64,000 bases of DNA from Uloborus plumipes (lineage: Eukaryota; Arthropoda; Arachnida; Araneae; Uloboridae): NCBI GenBank assembly GCA_038373865.1, contig JAXGGA010005142.1:1-64000 (forward strand), in the 5' to 3' direction. Each line of letters begins with the position of its first letter. Positions within the stretch are counted from its first letter, which is position 1. Shown here piece by piece: positions 48,492 to 58,500 of the stretch. Made by a program: the position numbers and the translations under genes. The notes beneath the pieces are model-generated. The model was not told the origin of the DNA, searched no databases, and saw nothing but the letters and a program-made list of their open reading frames with translations.

Positions 48492-49432
48492 GGGCGATTC
48501 TCTGTAAACTGGTAATTGGCTGTCCGGACCAAGTATTTTAAAAATAATAAAGTGTAATAAAGTAATTATCGCTCTTAATACAAGTAAAGCATTAATACTT
48601 TGTGGGCCAATTGTATTTGAAGCGATAACAATTTAATTTTTTTTTCTAGAAATTATCTAAGCACCAAAAACACAGTCCCCTGGCTGTCCCAATCCCATTG
48701 TCTAAATGTTAAAGGTAATATTTCAAAAAACCTAATAACACTACATAAATGTGTCAATTAATATTTAAAAATAGAATAATGAAGCTATATTTTTCTTACG
48801 AAATAAGATCTAATAACGTATTTCTAAAACATAATATTGTCATGTAAGTTCTGTCCAGAGTTTTTTCAAACAGTCCCCTGCAACAAATTCAAAGCTTCAA
48901 CAGAAAAAATCAGTTACTTTTGCAAATGTTTTTTGGCAAGAAGTTCAAAGTAACCAGTGTGAATTTGCTGAAATTGCCGAGAACTCTGTTGAAACGCCAC
49001 TTTGTTTAGTTCGAGATCCACATTTGTGCTGAAAGTATGCATCGTGATCGTTACGAAAACAGTCCTCTGGGAAGTGATTTTATTAATGGCAATTAGCTTA
49101 ATTATGAAACATATTAGTTATTATGTCCGTGATTTCTGCCTAAATTTATAGGTAGTCTTGTAACTAATTATGTTCCAGTAGTTTTGCAGATATTACGCTG
49201 CAAAGAGCAAAAATACAGATACCTGGCACAGTCCCCTGCCTAGTTATACTAGGCAGGGGAGTAACCCCCTATCATGATTTATCAGAAAAACACAAACTTC
49301 AATTGGCCCTCTTTCAAACCAAAGTAATAGATTCATTTTCTGAGAAATAGTATTATAATTGTACGAACATTTCTAAAAACCATGCCCGGACAGGTTTCGT
49401 GTGAAAAATGACGAGTTTACAGAGAATCGCCC
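48492..49432. mobile_element. 0.94-kb TIR element, GGGCGATTCTCTGTAAACT ends
   Basis: Perfect 19-bp inverted ends GGGCGATTCTCTGTAAACT, followed by partly matching GTCCGG(A/G) blocks. The interior carries the motif ACAGTCC(C/T)CTG four times (near 48674, 48870, 49054, 49230) and a hairpin at 49232-49260. No transposase; target duplication unclear. Confidence 0.75.
49232..49260. repeat. Perfect 13-bp stem hairpin
   Basis: TCCCCTGCCTAGT, loop TAT, exact complement. It overlaps the fourth ACAGTCCCCTG motif of the surrounding element. Confidence 0.9.
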
Positions 49433-49605
49433 GTATATAACCACAAGAAAAGAGAGAGAAAGAAATTCTCTACACAAGTTTTATGTCAATCAAATCTCTT
49501 TTTATGTAAACAATAATACTAAATTGTAATCTGTTGACTCGCAAATGCACAAAAAGTTGTCCGGTGAAATAAAAAACAAAGTGCCTCAAATTTGCACACA
49601 TTTAA

Positions 49606-49927
49606 CCCATTAACGCTCGCATAATTTTGAAGAAAATGGTCATAAAAGTGCCTATTTTTTTATTCAAGAAAATTATATAAAACTCTAAAATAAAACTCTA
49701 AAACATAACTCTAATAATATTTTTCTCTAAAAACGTTGCAAATAGACTAGGGCAGCCATCTAGTGTACATATTGAGAAATAAAACATGATTCCGGGCATA
49801 AGAAATAGATTGTTTTATTATTTTTCGCGCATTATTTTTGAACACTTCAGCCCGGAAATATCACGGGCGCGAGAATTAGAGGACGAAACTTCACCCCGTC
49901 ATTTTCACGGGCGCGAGAAGGAAGGGG
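49606..49927 (+). mobile_element. TTAA-flanked piggyBac-like MITE, copy 2
   Basis: Perfect TTAA on both sides (49602-49605, 49928-49931), CCC...GGGG ends and subterminal inverted GCTCGC/GCGCGAG. It is the complement of 11370-11678. Confidence 0.88.
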
Positions 49928-50040
49928 TTAAATCTAGGATAGCTTATTTTGATGCTGATAACATACTTGATGAAATCCCCACATTTAATTACATTACTAC
50001 TTTCATAAAGAATAGCAATTATTTTTAAAAATTTATATGA

Positions 50041-53000
50041 GGGTCATTCCATGTCAAGTGTCCCAAATTTCGAGAAAATCCCCACTCGACCCCCTCCGAT
50101 TTTGATGTAATTTTTTTTAGATGTACATATAAGACTTGCATGAAACCATACTAAATTACAGCTCCATAAGCCTTATTATTCAGCCAGTAAAAATTACTTT
50201 ATAAAGGCCTCTTTTTCGTGTCTTGAAAAAAATGACCAAATCGTCAAGTTTGTGCTTTTATTGCTCGCAACCTAAGCCGATTATCAGGCTCAAATTTGGT
50301 GACTCTGATCACTGTTTAGGGTAGAATAGCCTTTAGCCTACTTGTGTAACAAAAGCTCCATGCACTGTAGATTTTTTGCAATTTGCTGCCAAAGTTAAAA
50401 AATCGATTTTTGGCAATTTTGACCATACGTTATCAGCTTGTATTTGCCGAGAAATGGACTTTCTGAAGCTAATTCTTTCCTCATTTGTAGCCTGATAGTT
50501 CTTCCGAAAGGTGTGCAAGTGGCGTCTTGGTAGCTCAAATAATTGCTGAATTATGCGAGTTGAAATTCCAGTCAAATTTCTTTTTTCTCAATTTTGTCTC
50601 AATTTCAAAGTGCAATATCGCAAAAGGGTCATCTTGAATTTCAATTTTCTTTACATCATTGGAAAGAACACACTTTTCTTAACTAAAATACATTATTTTT
50701 ATTTTTGAGACAAGCCAGTTTCAAGGGGATATTGCAGATCAAAAATGTGTACATCATTCAACGTTAAATCAAAGAAAAAAAAACAAATACCTCAAAAGTT
50801 GATGTCAATTTGTTCTATTAAAATTTACAGGAGCTATTGTAGTTATGTTCTGATGAAAAAAACCTTTTTTTAGATATTTTTGAACTTTAGTTTTTGTGTG
50901 CGTATCCGTAAAAACTCAAGAAATGGCAAAAGAAAAAAAAAAAGTTTCGTTTTTAACAAAAAGAATTATCTTCCTATCGCTGCTATAAGAGCTTGAGTCT
51001 TTTATTTTGTGTTATTTTTAAGACTTTGAAGAAAAAAAATTTCGGATGTATGTCAGTTGGCAAGGTGTCATTAATATTTTAAATTCTTAAAAAACATTGT
51101 TTCCTTTTTCAAAAAAATAAAAATAAAAATAATTAATAAATGAGATAAATAATAAATAAAACTGTTAATATGGTGTGTACATTATACAAAATATGTATAA
51201 TGGGACTGCAAAGCCATTATTCAAATAAGCGATAACGAAAGTTTTCGATAGAGTTGAATATTGCAATTATTTCCGCCATGTAAATAATAACAATAGTAAT
51301 TGAATATATGATAAGTAGTAATTGAAAATCCATTATTTATACTGCCGAGGATGTGTCTAGCTTATGATTGCAATTTGCCCATAAACAAAAATGATGAAAA
51401 ATAGGAAAATGCTTTTTATGATATTGAAACATTAATGACGTACAACCTTGCCAAGTGACATATCATCCGAAATTCTATTTCAAGGGCTTAAAAATAACAC
51501 ATAGGAAAAGACTCAAGCTCTTATAGTAGCGATAAGAAGATAATTATTTTTGTTAAAAACGAAACTTTATTTTTTGCCATATCTTGAGTTTTTACCGATG
51601 CGCACACAAAAATTAAAGTTTAAAATATCTAAAAAAGGGTTTTTCCATCAGGACATAAGTACAACATAACTACAGTAGCTCCTGTAAATTTTAATAAAAC
51701 AAATTGACACCAACTTTTGAGGTCTATGTATGTTTTTCTTTGATTTCACGTTGAATGACGTACACATTTTTGATCTGCAATATCCAGAGGCGGACTGGCT
51801 ATGTGGGAATTTGGGAAAATGCCAGAAGGGCCGGTCCTTTCCTGGGCCAAAAAGGGCCTGCCCATGCAAACCAGACTTTTTTTTTATCAAAAAAAAAAAA
51901 AGTATTTTCCGTAAAACTACCAATTACAAGGCTGCTGAGACGGCAGGAGCAAAATTTCTAGAGCTCGGCTGCAGAAAGGGAGCGGGCCATCTATTTCTAA
52001 TGTTTGAAGAAAGGGTCGCCAAACCAAAAAAAAAAAAAAAAAACGAGCTGATGAACTTTAACGCGAGTATATCAACAATGTACTATAGATGTACTTCTGA
52101 ATGACCAACAGTTTAGGTCAATTGTCTGTCAGATGCTTATCATTTGAAGGGTTCGTAGCCATCATGTGCGTGGTTCTCTTTTGTGCCTAGTTAGCAAAAA
52201 GGATACGAAGTCTTGTGTCTCTTGCCTCCTGCTAGCCCCGGGTGTAATGAATGTAATACAAGACGTTTGTCAGGGAAGACAGTCCTTCATTGTTCAGACG
52301 CACTTCTTGGGGTGAACACTTGACGACATATTTACATTTTTAATTTTTTTAATAAAAATGATATTTTAAAAATCCCTTCAAAATGGGGACAAAAACGCAG
52401 GCCTCTGGAATACGCTTTAAATAGATAAGAAGTTAAAATACAGTCAACAGGGTTTAAAATTTTACTGAATACTTAGATTAAATTATTGGAGCTATCAATT
52501 TGAAAAATGGCCGATCCTCTAAACGTACCAAAAGATAACCTACAATACAATTGCGGTTTTTATTTATTTATTTATTAATTTCAAAATATTTTTCGGTTTT
52601 ATCCCCCACATCTCTTTGCCCCTATATCATCAAGGCTCTTTCAAAACTGCTTGTTTAGAGCTAAAATTTCGAAAACGAATTTTCGAGAGAGTGTCTCCGA
52701 TCCCATTCTCCCTATCATAATCGGAGATGATCAGATTTTCGCTTTTAAGATTTCAATTTCGAAAAAGGTCTCTCCCTGGAACCTCGTTTAGATTACCGAA
52801 GATTGTCTAAATTGCAATTTTGAGAGGATTAATTCGAAAAATTTCTTTGAATCCTCGTCTCCTGAATTTTACCAAAGATCATCTAAAACTGCATTTTTCG
52901 AGCTACAATTTGAAAAAATTTTCCGTTGGAGGACCGCCTGGACCCTCTTTTCTATACTATTAATTGATGTATAACAGATGCCCTTTACAAATTTCGATTT

Positions 53001-54009
53001 GGAAAACAGAAGGTTGAGTACCCCCCTCGAATTTCATCCCCCCCCCCAACATTTTTGAAGATAAGTTTTAAAATACATTTTTAAAACTACAAAATTCGAT
53101 CTGAGTAATAAATACACTCGCGATTAAACTTATATTAAATTGCATTCTGTTACTGCCCTCAGTGTGGTCTCAGTAAATAAATTTCAAAATTGTTTGGGTA
53201 TAATAATTTGGAGAAGTTCATGATTTAAGTTAACCGGCACACACTCCCCCCCCCCCCCCACACACCGGGGCTGCATCTGAAAAAGTATGCCAGGGCTGAA
53301 TTTTCATCCCAGTCCGTCCCTGGCAATATCCCCTTGAAACTGGTTTGTCTCAAAAATAAAAGTAACGTATTTTAGTTAAGAAAAGTCTGTTCTATTCAAT
53401 GACGTAAAGAAAATTGAAATTCAAGATGACCCTTTTGAGATATTGCCCTTTGAAATTGAGACAAAATTGAGAAAAAAGAAATTTGACTGGACTTTTAACT
53501 CGCATAATTCAGCAATTATTTGAGCTATCAAGATGCCACTTGCACACCTTTTGAACAAACTATCAGGCTAAAAACGAGAAAAGAATTAGCTTCAGAAAGT
53601 CAATTTCTCGGCAGCAGATACAAGCTGATAACGTATGGTCAAAATTTGCCAAAATGCGATTTTTTACCAACTTTGGCAGCAAATTGCAAAAAATCTACAG
53701 TGCATGGAGCTTTTGTTACACAAGTAGGCTATTCTACCTTAAACAGTGATCAGAATCATCAAATTTGAGCCTGATGATAGTCTTAGGTCACGAACAATAA
53801 AAGCACAAATTTGACGATTTTGTAATTTTTTTTCAAGACACGAAAAAGAGGCCTTTATAAAATAAGTTTTACTGGCTGAACCATACGGCTTATGGAGCTA
53901 TAATTTGGTATGGTTTCATGCAAGTCTTATATGTACATCCAGAAAAAAATTCATCGAAATCGGAGGGGGTATAGTGGGGACGACTCGGACACTTGACATA
54001 GAATGACCC
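50041..54009. mobile_element. 2.4-kb foldback element, GGGTCATTCCATGTCAAG ends, split by a hAT-like insertion
   Basis: Inverted arms of about 1.05 kb: the left arm 50041-51085 matches the complement of 51429-51784 plus 53331-54009. Ends are GGGTCATTCCATGTCAAGTG and GGACACTTGACATAGAATGA-CCC, flanked by ATGA on each side, a possible 4-bp duplication. Shared short peptides in the two arms (AANCKKSTVHGAFVTQVG) arise because the arms are copies. The centre (51086-51428) is AT-rich. Confidence 0.88.
51785..53322. mobile_element. 1.5-kb hAT-like non-autonomous element
   Basis: Ends CAGAGGCGGACTGG and, inverted, CAGGGACGGACTGG, with the 8-bp duplication GCAATATC at 51777-51784 and 53323-53330. The opposite arm of the host palindrome shows the empty site with one GCAATATC. 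An 8-bp target and CAG-G-CGGACTGG ends fit the hAT superfamily. No transposase was recognised; C runs near 53040 and 53250. Confidence 0.92.
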
Positions 54010-54068
54010 ATGAACCAATTTTACCGAGAAATGTTGCCAATATTAGTGAAAAGATAAATCCTGTTATA

Positions 54069-55286
54069 CACTGAAGTGACAAAAGTCATGGGATAGCAAT
54101 ATGCAATTTTTCAGATGGCAGTAGCATCGTATAGAACAGGTATAAATGCGCAGTGCTTTTACAGAGCTTTCATTTCTGTTCAAGTTATTCATGTGAAGAG
54201 GTTTTAACGTGATGATGACCGCACGACGTGAATTAACAGACTTTGAACGCGGAATGTTAGTTGGAGCTAGACGCATGGGTCATGCCATTTCGGAAATCGT
54301 TAGAGAATTCAACAATCCCAGATCCACTGTGTCAAGAGTGTGCCGAGAGTATGAAATTTCAGGCATAACATCCCACCATGGACAGCGCAGTGGTCGACCG
54401 CCTGCACTTAAAGATCGAGACCGGCGACGTCTGCAAAGAGTCGTAAATTCTAACAGACAAGCAACACTGCGTCAAATCACCGTAGAAATCAATGTGGGAC
54501 GTACAATGGACGTGTCTGCTAGAACTGTGCGGAGAAATTTGGATTTCTTGGGCTATTCCAGCAGAAGACCGACTCGAGTGCCTTTACTGACAGAACGACA
54601 TCGCTTGCAGCGACTCTCGTGGGCACGTGAGCATATCGGTTGGTCCCTAGATGAATGGAAAACCGTGGCCTGGTCCGATGAGTCACGATTTCAGCTGGTA
54701 AGAGCCGATGGTAGGGTTCGAGTGTGGCGCAGACCCCACGAAGCCATGGACCCAAACTGTCAGCAAGGCACTGTTCAAGCTGGTGGTGGCTCCGTAATGG
54801 TGTGGGCTGTTTTTTCATGGCATGGACTTGGTCCTCTAGTGCGACTGGACCGAACATTGACTGGAAATGCTTATGTGCAGCTACTTGGAGATCACTTGCA
54901 GCCATTCATGGACTTCATGTACCCAAACAACGATGGGATTTTTATGGATGACAATGCGCCATGTCACCGGGCCACAACTGTTCGCAATTGGTTTGAAGAA
55001 AATTCTGGACAATTCCAACGAATGATTTGGCCACCTAGATCGCCCGACATGAATCCCATTGAGCATTTATGGGACACCATCGAGAGGTCTGTTCGTGCCC
55101 AAAATCCTGCCCCATCAACGCTTACACAATTATGGACGTCTATCGAGACAGCATGGCTCAATATTCCTGCAGAAGACTTCCAACGACTTGTTGAGTCCAT
55201 GCCACGTCGAGTTGTTGCACTTCGCCGGGCAAAAGGAGGGCCGACACGATATTAAGAGGTATCCCATGACTTTTGTCACTTCAGTG
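54069..55286 (+). mobile_element. 1218-bp Tc1-like DD36E element, complete
   Basis: TA-flanked (54067-54068, 55287-55288). Terminal inverted repeats of about 28 bp begin CACTGAAGTGACAAAAGTCA. It contains an intact transposase gene. A second, truncated copy is at 29254-33455. Confidence 0.97.
54212..55255 (+). CDS. Tc1-like transposase, DD36E, 347 aa, apparently intact
   Basis: Cut-and-paste transposase. The first ATG is at 54212; a second lies one codon on. Two HTH units (RGMLVGARRMGHAISEIVRE...STVSRVCREYE and TLRQITVEINVG...SARTVRRNL) are separated by a GRPP hook (SGRPPAL). Catalytic motifs: WSDESRFQ with D156, MDDNAPCH with D247 and SPDMNPIEHLWD with E284, 36 residues between the last two. 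That spacing is the one described for the DD36E (Incomer) family of Tc1/mariner elements; membership is inferred from spacing only. No stop or frameshift, normal length, and the TAA precedes the right TIR by about 5 bases. Likely competent for transposition. Confidence 0.95.
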   Translation: MMTARRELTDFERGMLVGARRMGHAISEIVREFNNPRSTVSRVCREYEISGITSHHGQRSGRPPALKDRDRRRLQRVVNSNRQATLRQITVEINVGRTMDVSARTVRRNLDFLGYSSRRPTRVPLLTERHRLQRLSWAREHIGWSLDEWKTVAWSDESRFQLVRADGRVRVWRRPHEAMDPNCQQGTVQAGGGSVMVWAVFSWHGLGPLVRLDRTLTGNAYVQLLGDHLQPFMDFMYPNNDGIFMDDNAPCHRATTVRNWFEENSGQFQRMIWPPRSPDMNPIEHLWDTIERSVRAQNPAPSTLTQLWTSIETAWLNIPAEDFQRLVESMPRRVVALRRAKGGPTRY

Positions 55287-55483
55287 TATTTGTACAGAAC
55301 AACATGATAGTGGCAGTTTATATATGTATTTATACTTTAATAGATTCTTAAGACAGAGTCTCGACAAATTCATAATATAATACGCTGATTTAATAGAGAA
55401 CATTTCAACAAGATAATCTGCAGTTCAAAAGTTTTTTATAAATGTAAAATACACGAAGGAAATGTTCTAAGAAATAAACTTCT

Positions 55484-55596
55484 TCAACTGCATGCTGGTT
55501 TACTGCTTTTTATCGCTTCTTCCCAATTCTGACCATCGAAATCCATCTCTTCTGAACTTTCTATAGTCTTAGAGTCAATGCAGTACAGCATTACAC
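55484..55596 (-). CDS. CENPV-like exon 3
   Basis: The acceptor ATTTAG at 55597-55598 completes the Ser codon split after exon 2. It encodes [20 protein letters not shown], then [16 protein letters not shown] and TGA. It aligns with the APHCLDEGTV...FNGSDWEKAM end of human CENPV. An intact Tc1-like element begins only about 200 bases downstream. Confidence 0.9.
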
Positions 55597-58500
55597 CTAA
55601 ATAATGAAAAACAGTTTTCTTGTACAAATGTTATTTTTTTAAACTGTGCAATAAATATAACTTATTGTTTCAGATAAGTTGCCAACAAAATGGTTTTATG
55701 TTTTAAAAGCAAGACAGTGCATCTAAAATGCACCTTAACTGGACAAGTGAGAAAAACTTTTTTTTAACCTCCTTGTACGAGGAATATTGTATTTTCCCTC
55801 AAAGCAAATCACTTGAACACTCTTAATTGAACGCCTAAATAATAAGTGCATTTAGCGTCAAAACATGGAAAAAACAAAATAAAAAATACTGAAATTTTTA
55901 ATTGGGGAAATGAATGTATTCCTATACAGTAATGGGCATTTAAACATATTTTTTTCATTGTTGAAAAATATAATCGAAGAACATTTAGAATCATCCTTTC
56001 ACACGATTCAAATTTAAGTTTTATCATTGATTTTAAATTTGAAAGACGAACATTCATATATAAATTAATTACAACCTCTTTTAGAAATTTTATTTTGAAT
56101 TCAATCGCCACCGTAAAAATAATTGAATGAAAATGGAATATAAACGGAGCTGGTTGTCTTCTCCGCATTAGCCTTTCGCTAGCACAGAAACCTGTTTTAG
56201 AGTTGATTTCTTGCGGCAGCAAAACTTTTCCAAATCTCTCGGAGCGTCACCGTAAAAATAATTGAGTAAAAAGGAATCTGGTTGTCTTCTCCGCATTAGC
56301 CTGTAACTAGCAAAGAAACCAGTTTTACAGAGTTGATTTCTTACGGCATCGAAACTTTTCCAAGTCCCATGATAATCTCGGAGAAATTAAACTTTCACAT
56401 GCACTCTAGTCATATATGAGGGATGCAGTTTGGAATTTTCTAAAAAGGCAACATTTTTGTCAAACTGCAAGATTTCACAGAACGTCTTCATTGATTTTGG
56501 AGATATTGAGGGTTACATTTATAAATTTGAAGCATTTTTTTTTCAGTTTATTTATTTATTTATTTATTTATTTATTTTATTTATTTTTTTTTTTTTTGAT
56601 TTATCAATTGATTAATTAAAAGTTCACTGAACTTATCATCTAAAATCAAAATAAATATAATGAAAATGCTAAAGTATTGAAATTTTTTCAAACATAATCA
56701 TCAACTAATATTTCTAATGAGCGTTAACTAAATTTATCCATAGCTTAAAACAGTAACTTTAAAAAATCAATCATCTAAAATATTAGAAATAATGCCTTTA
56801 ATGTCATTTTGTCTTTAGCCTATTGTAATGATTCTGCTGTTTTGTCTTTAATCCTCCTCCTCTCCCCCTTCGACTCTTCATATGGAAAACTGTTGATTAA
56901 GGATTATCATCTGTCAGTGGATTTTCCAGTCTAATGATCTGGGATTTCTCGTCTCAAGTTTTGAGGCTCCCACTTGTAAATTTATGTGATTACTGAGTCA
57001 GAAGGAAAAAAGTTTGTTTTCGAGAGGGAGTCTGGAGTGTGACGGTAGAGCAGCATGTGCTTGTGCAAGCTACTCGCGAGCTCACCAAGACATCAATTAA
57101 TATTTTTGTAAAATGATGACTAGGTGTCTTTTATTCACATGCGAAATTGGTAAAGAAAACCGTTGTTTATTCCCCCAAGTCATCACACTATAATTCCAAC
57201 CACGTGTTTATATCTTTTGCGTTGGATGGTAACGACATTTTAACACATTTCACATGAAAAAGAAAGGTTCCTTTTAGAGGACAAAAAAATTGGTAAGAAA
57301 ATCTCACTCTTGGTTGGAATAAGATTAAGATTTTTTAAATAGAGAAAGATACTTTTTTTGAAAGAAAATCTTTACTTCCCAAGAAAATTGCAACGATTAA
57401 AAATCAAAAAGTACTGCTTTTTTGCATTGAAAAAAATGTATTACGGGATTTATTTTAAAAATATGAATGAAAACTCTTTGGTACTTAATAGAATTCACTT
57501 TTAAGGCGACAAGGGACTATCATTTTTTTCTTTAGCAATTTTCAATGAATTTCTTTGAAATTTGCAGCATAGCTATATGTTGCAAAAACTAACACATATA
57601 AAAATTTTCGTTGAAATATTTTAAAATTTGTTTTTTTTTTTACATTTAAAATTTAAATTTTAACGATTTTTCTTTTTTATTCCAAGCGCCTGAAATTTCA
57701 TCAAAATGATAAAATACAAGCAAAATGTGGAACATAAAACACCAGAAAGTGAAATGTTGGGAGTACTTTTTCTATATATTGTGGCAAAAATTAAAGAAAA
57801 AAAACAAACTAAAATTTACATTTTTTTTTGTGAAAGATATCCATATTTCAATAAAACATAGCAAATATATTCAACACAGCTAGTAAAATAGAAAATTCCT
57901 TCCCAACAAAATGTTAAAAAACCTCTTAAGTACATGGCAAAAAATTTTTAGCAAATTTAAATAATAATTTTTTACACTGGAGCAGTATGAAATTTGTAAA
58001 CACGCGTAAAATTATGTTTTGAGAAAATCAACATTTACTGTTGTATATTTCATTATTAAATTAGTTTTGAATACAAATTCACCACAAATAAGGTAAAGCT
58101 ATTTATTTACAATAGCAATAACATGTATTTCAATCATATAGTTTTTAGAAATATCATCAAAGAAGAACCGATTTTTTGACCATTTTTTGCTCATCTGAAA
58201 GTCCCTTCTCACCTTAAAAGGTAAACAATATTGCGATTATAAGAATTCATTTAATAAAAAAGGAAATACTTTATGATGAAATTTTTTTCGAAGTTAACTA
58301 GCTTCTTCATTGAGAGCACACTTTCTGTTGGTGCAAATATTTGTATTAACGGAGACATTTCACATACATCCTTTTTATATAATACAATGCAAGTTTCTAT
58401 CTTCTACGTTTGTTATAATTTATTCCTTTATAATTACCCGTTTTTGTTTTTAACTTGTTAAATCAAAACATTCACCAGTAACACCACTTGATACGTCCCC

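Noticed and set aside
50333..53768. Shared peptide AANCKKSTVHGAFVTQVG at two places as evidence of a gene family
   Set aside because: The two stretches are the inverted arms of one foldback element and have no start or domain.
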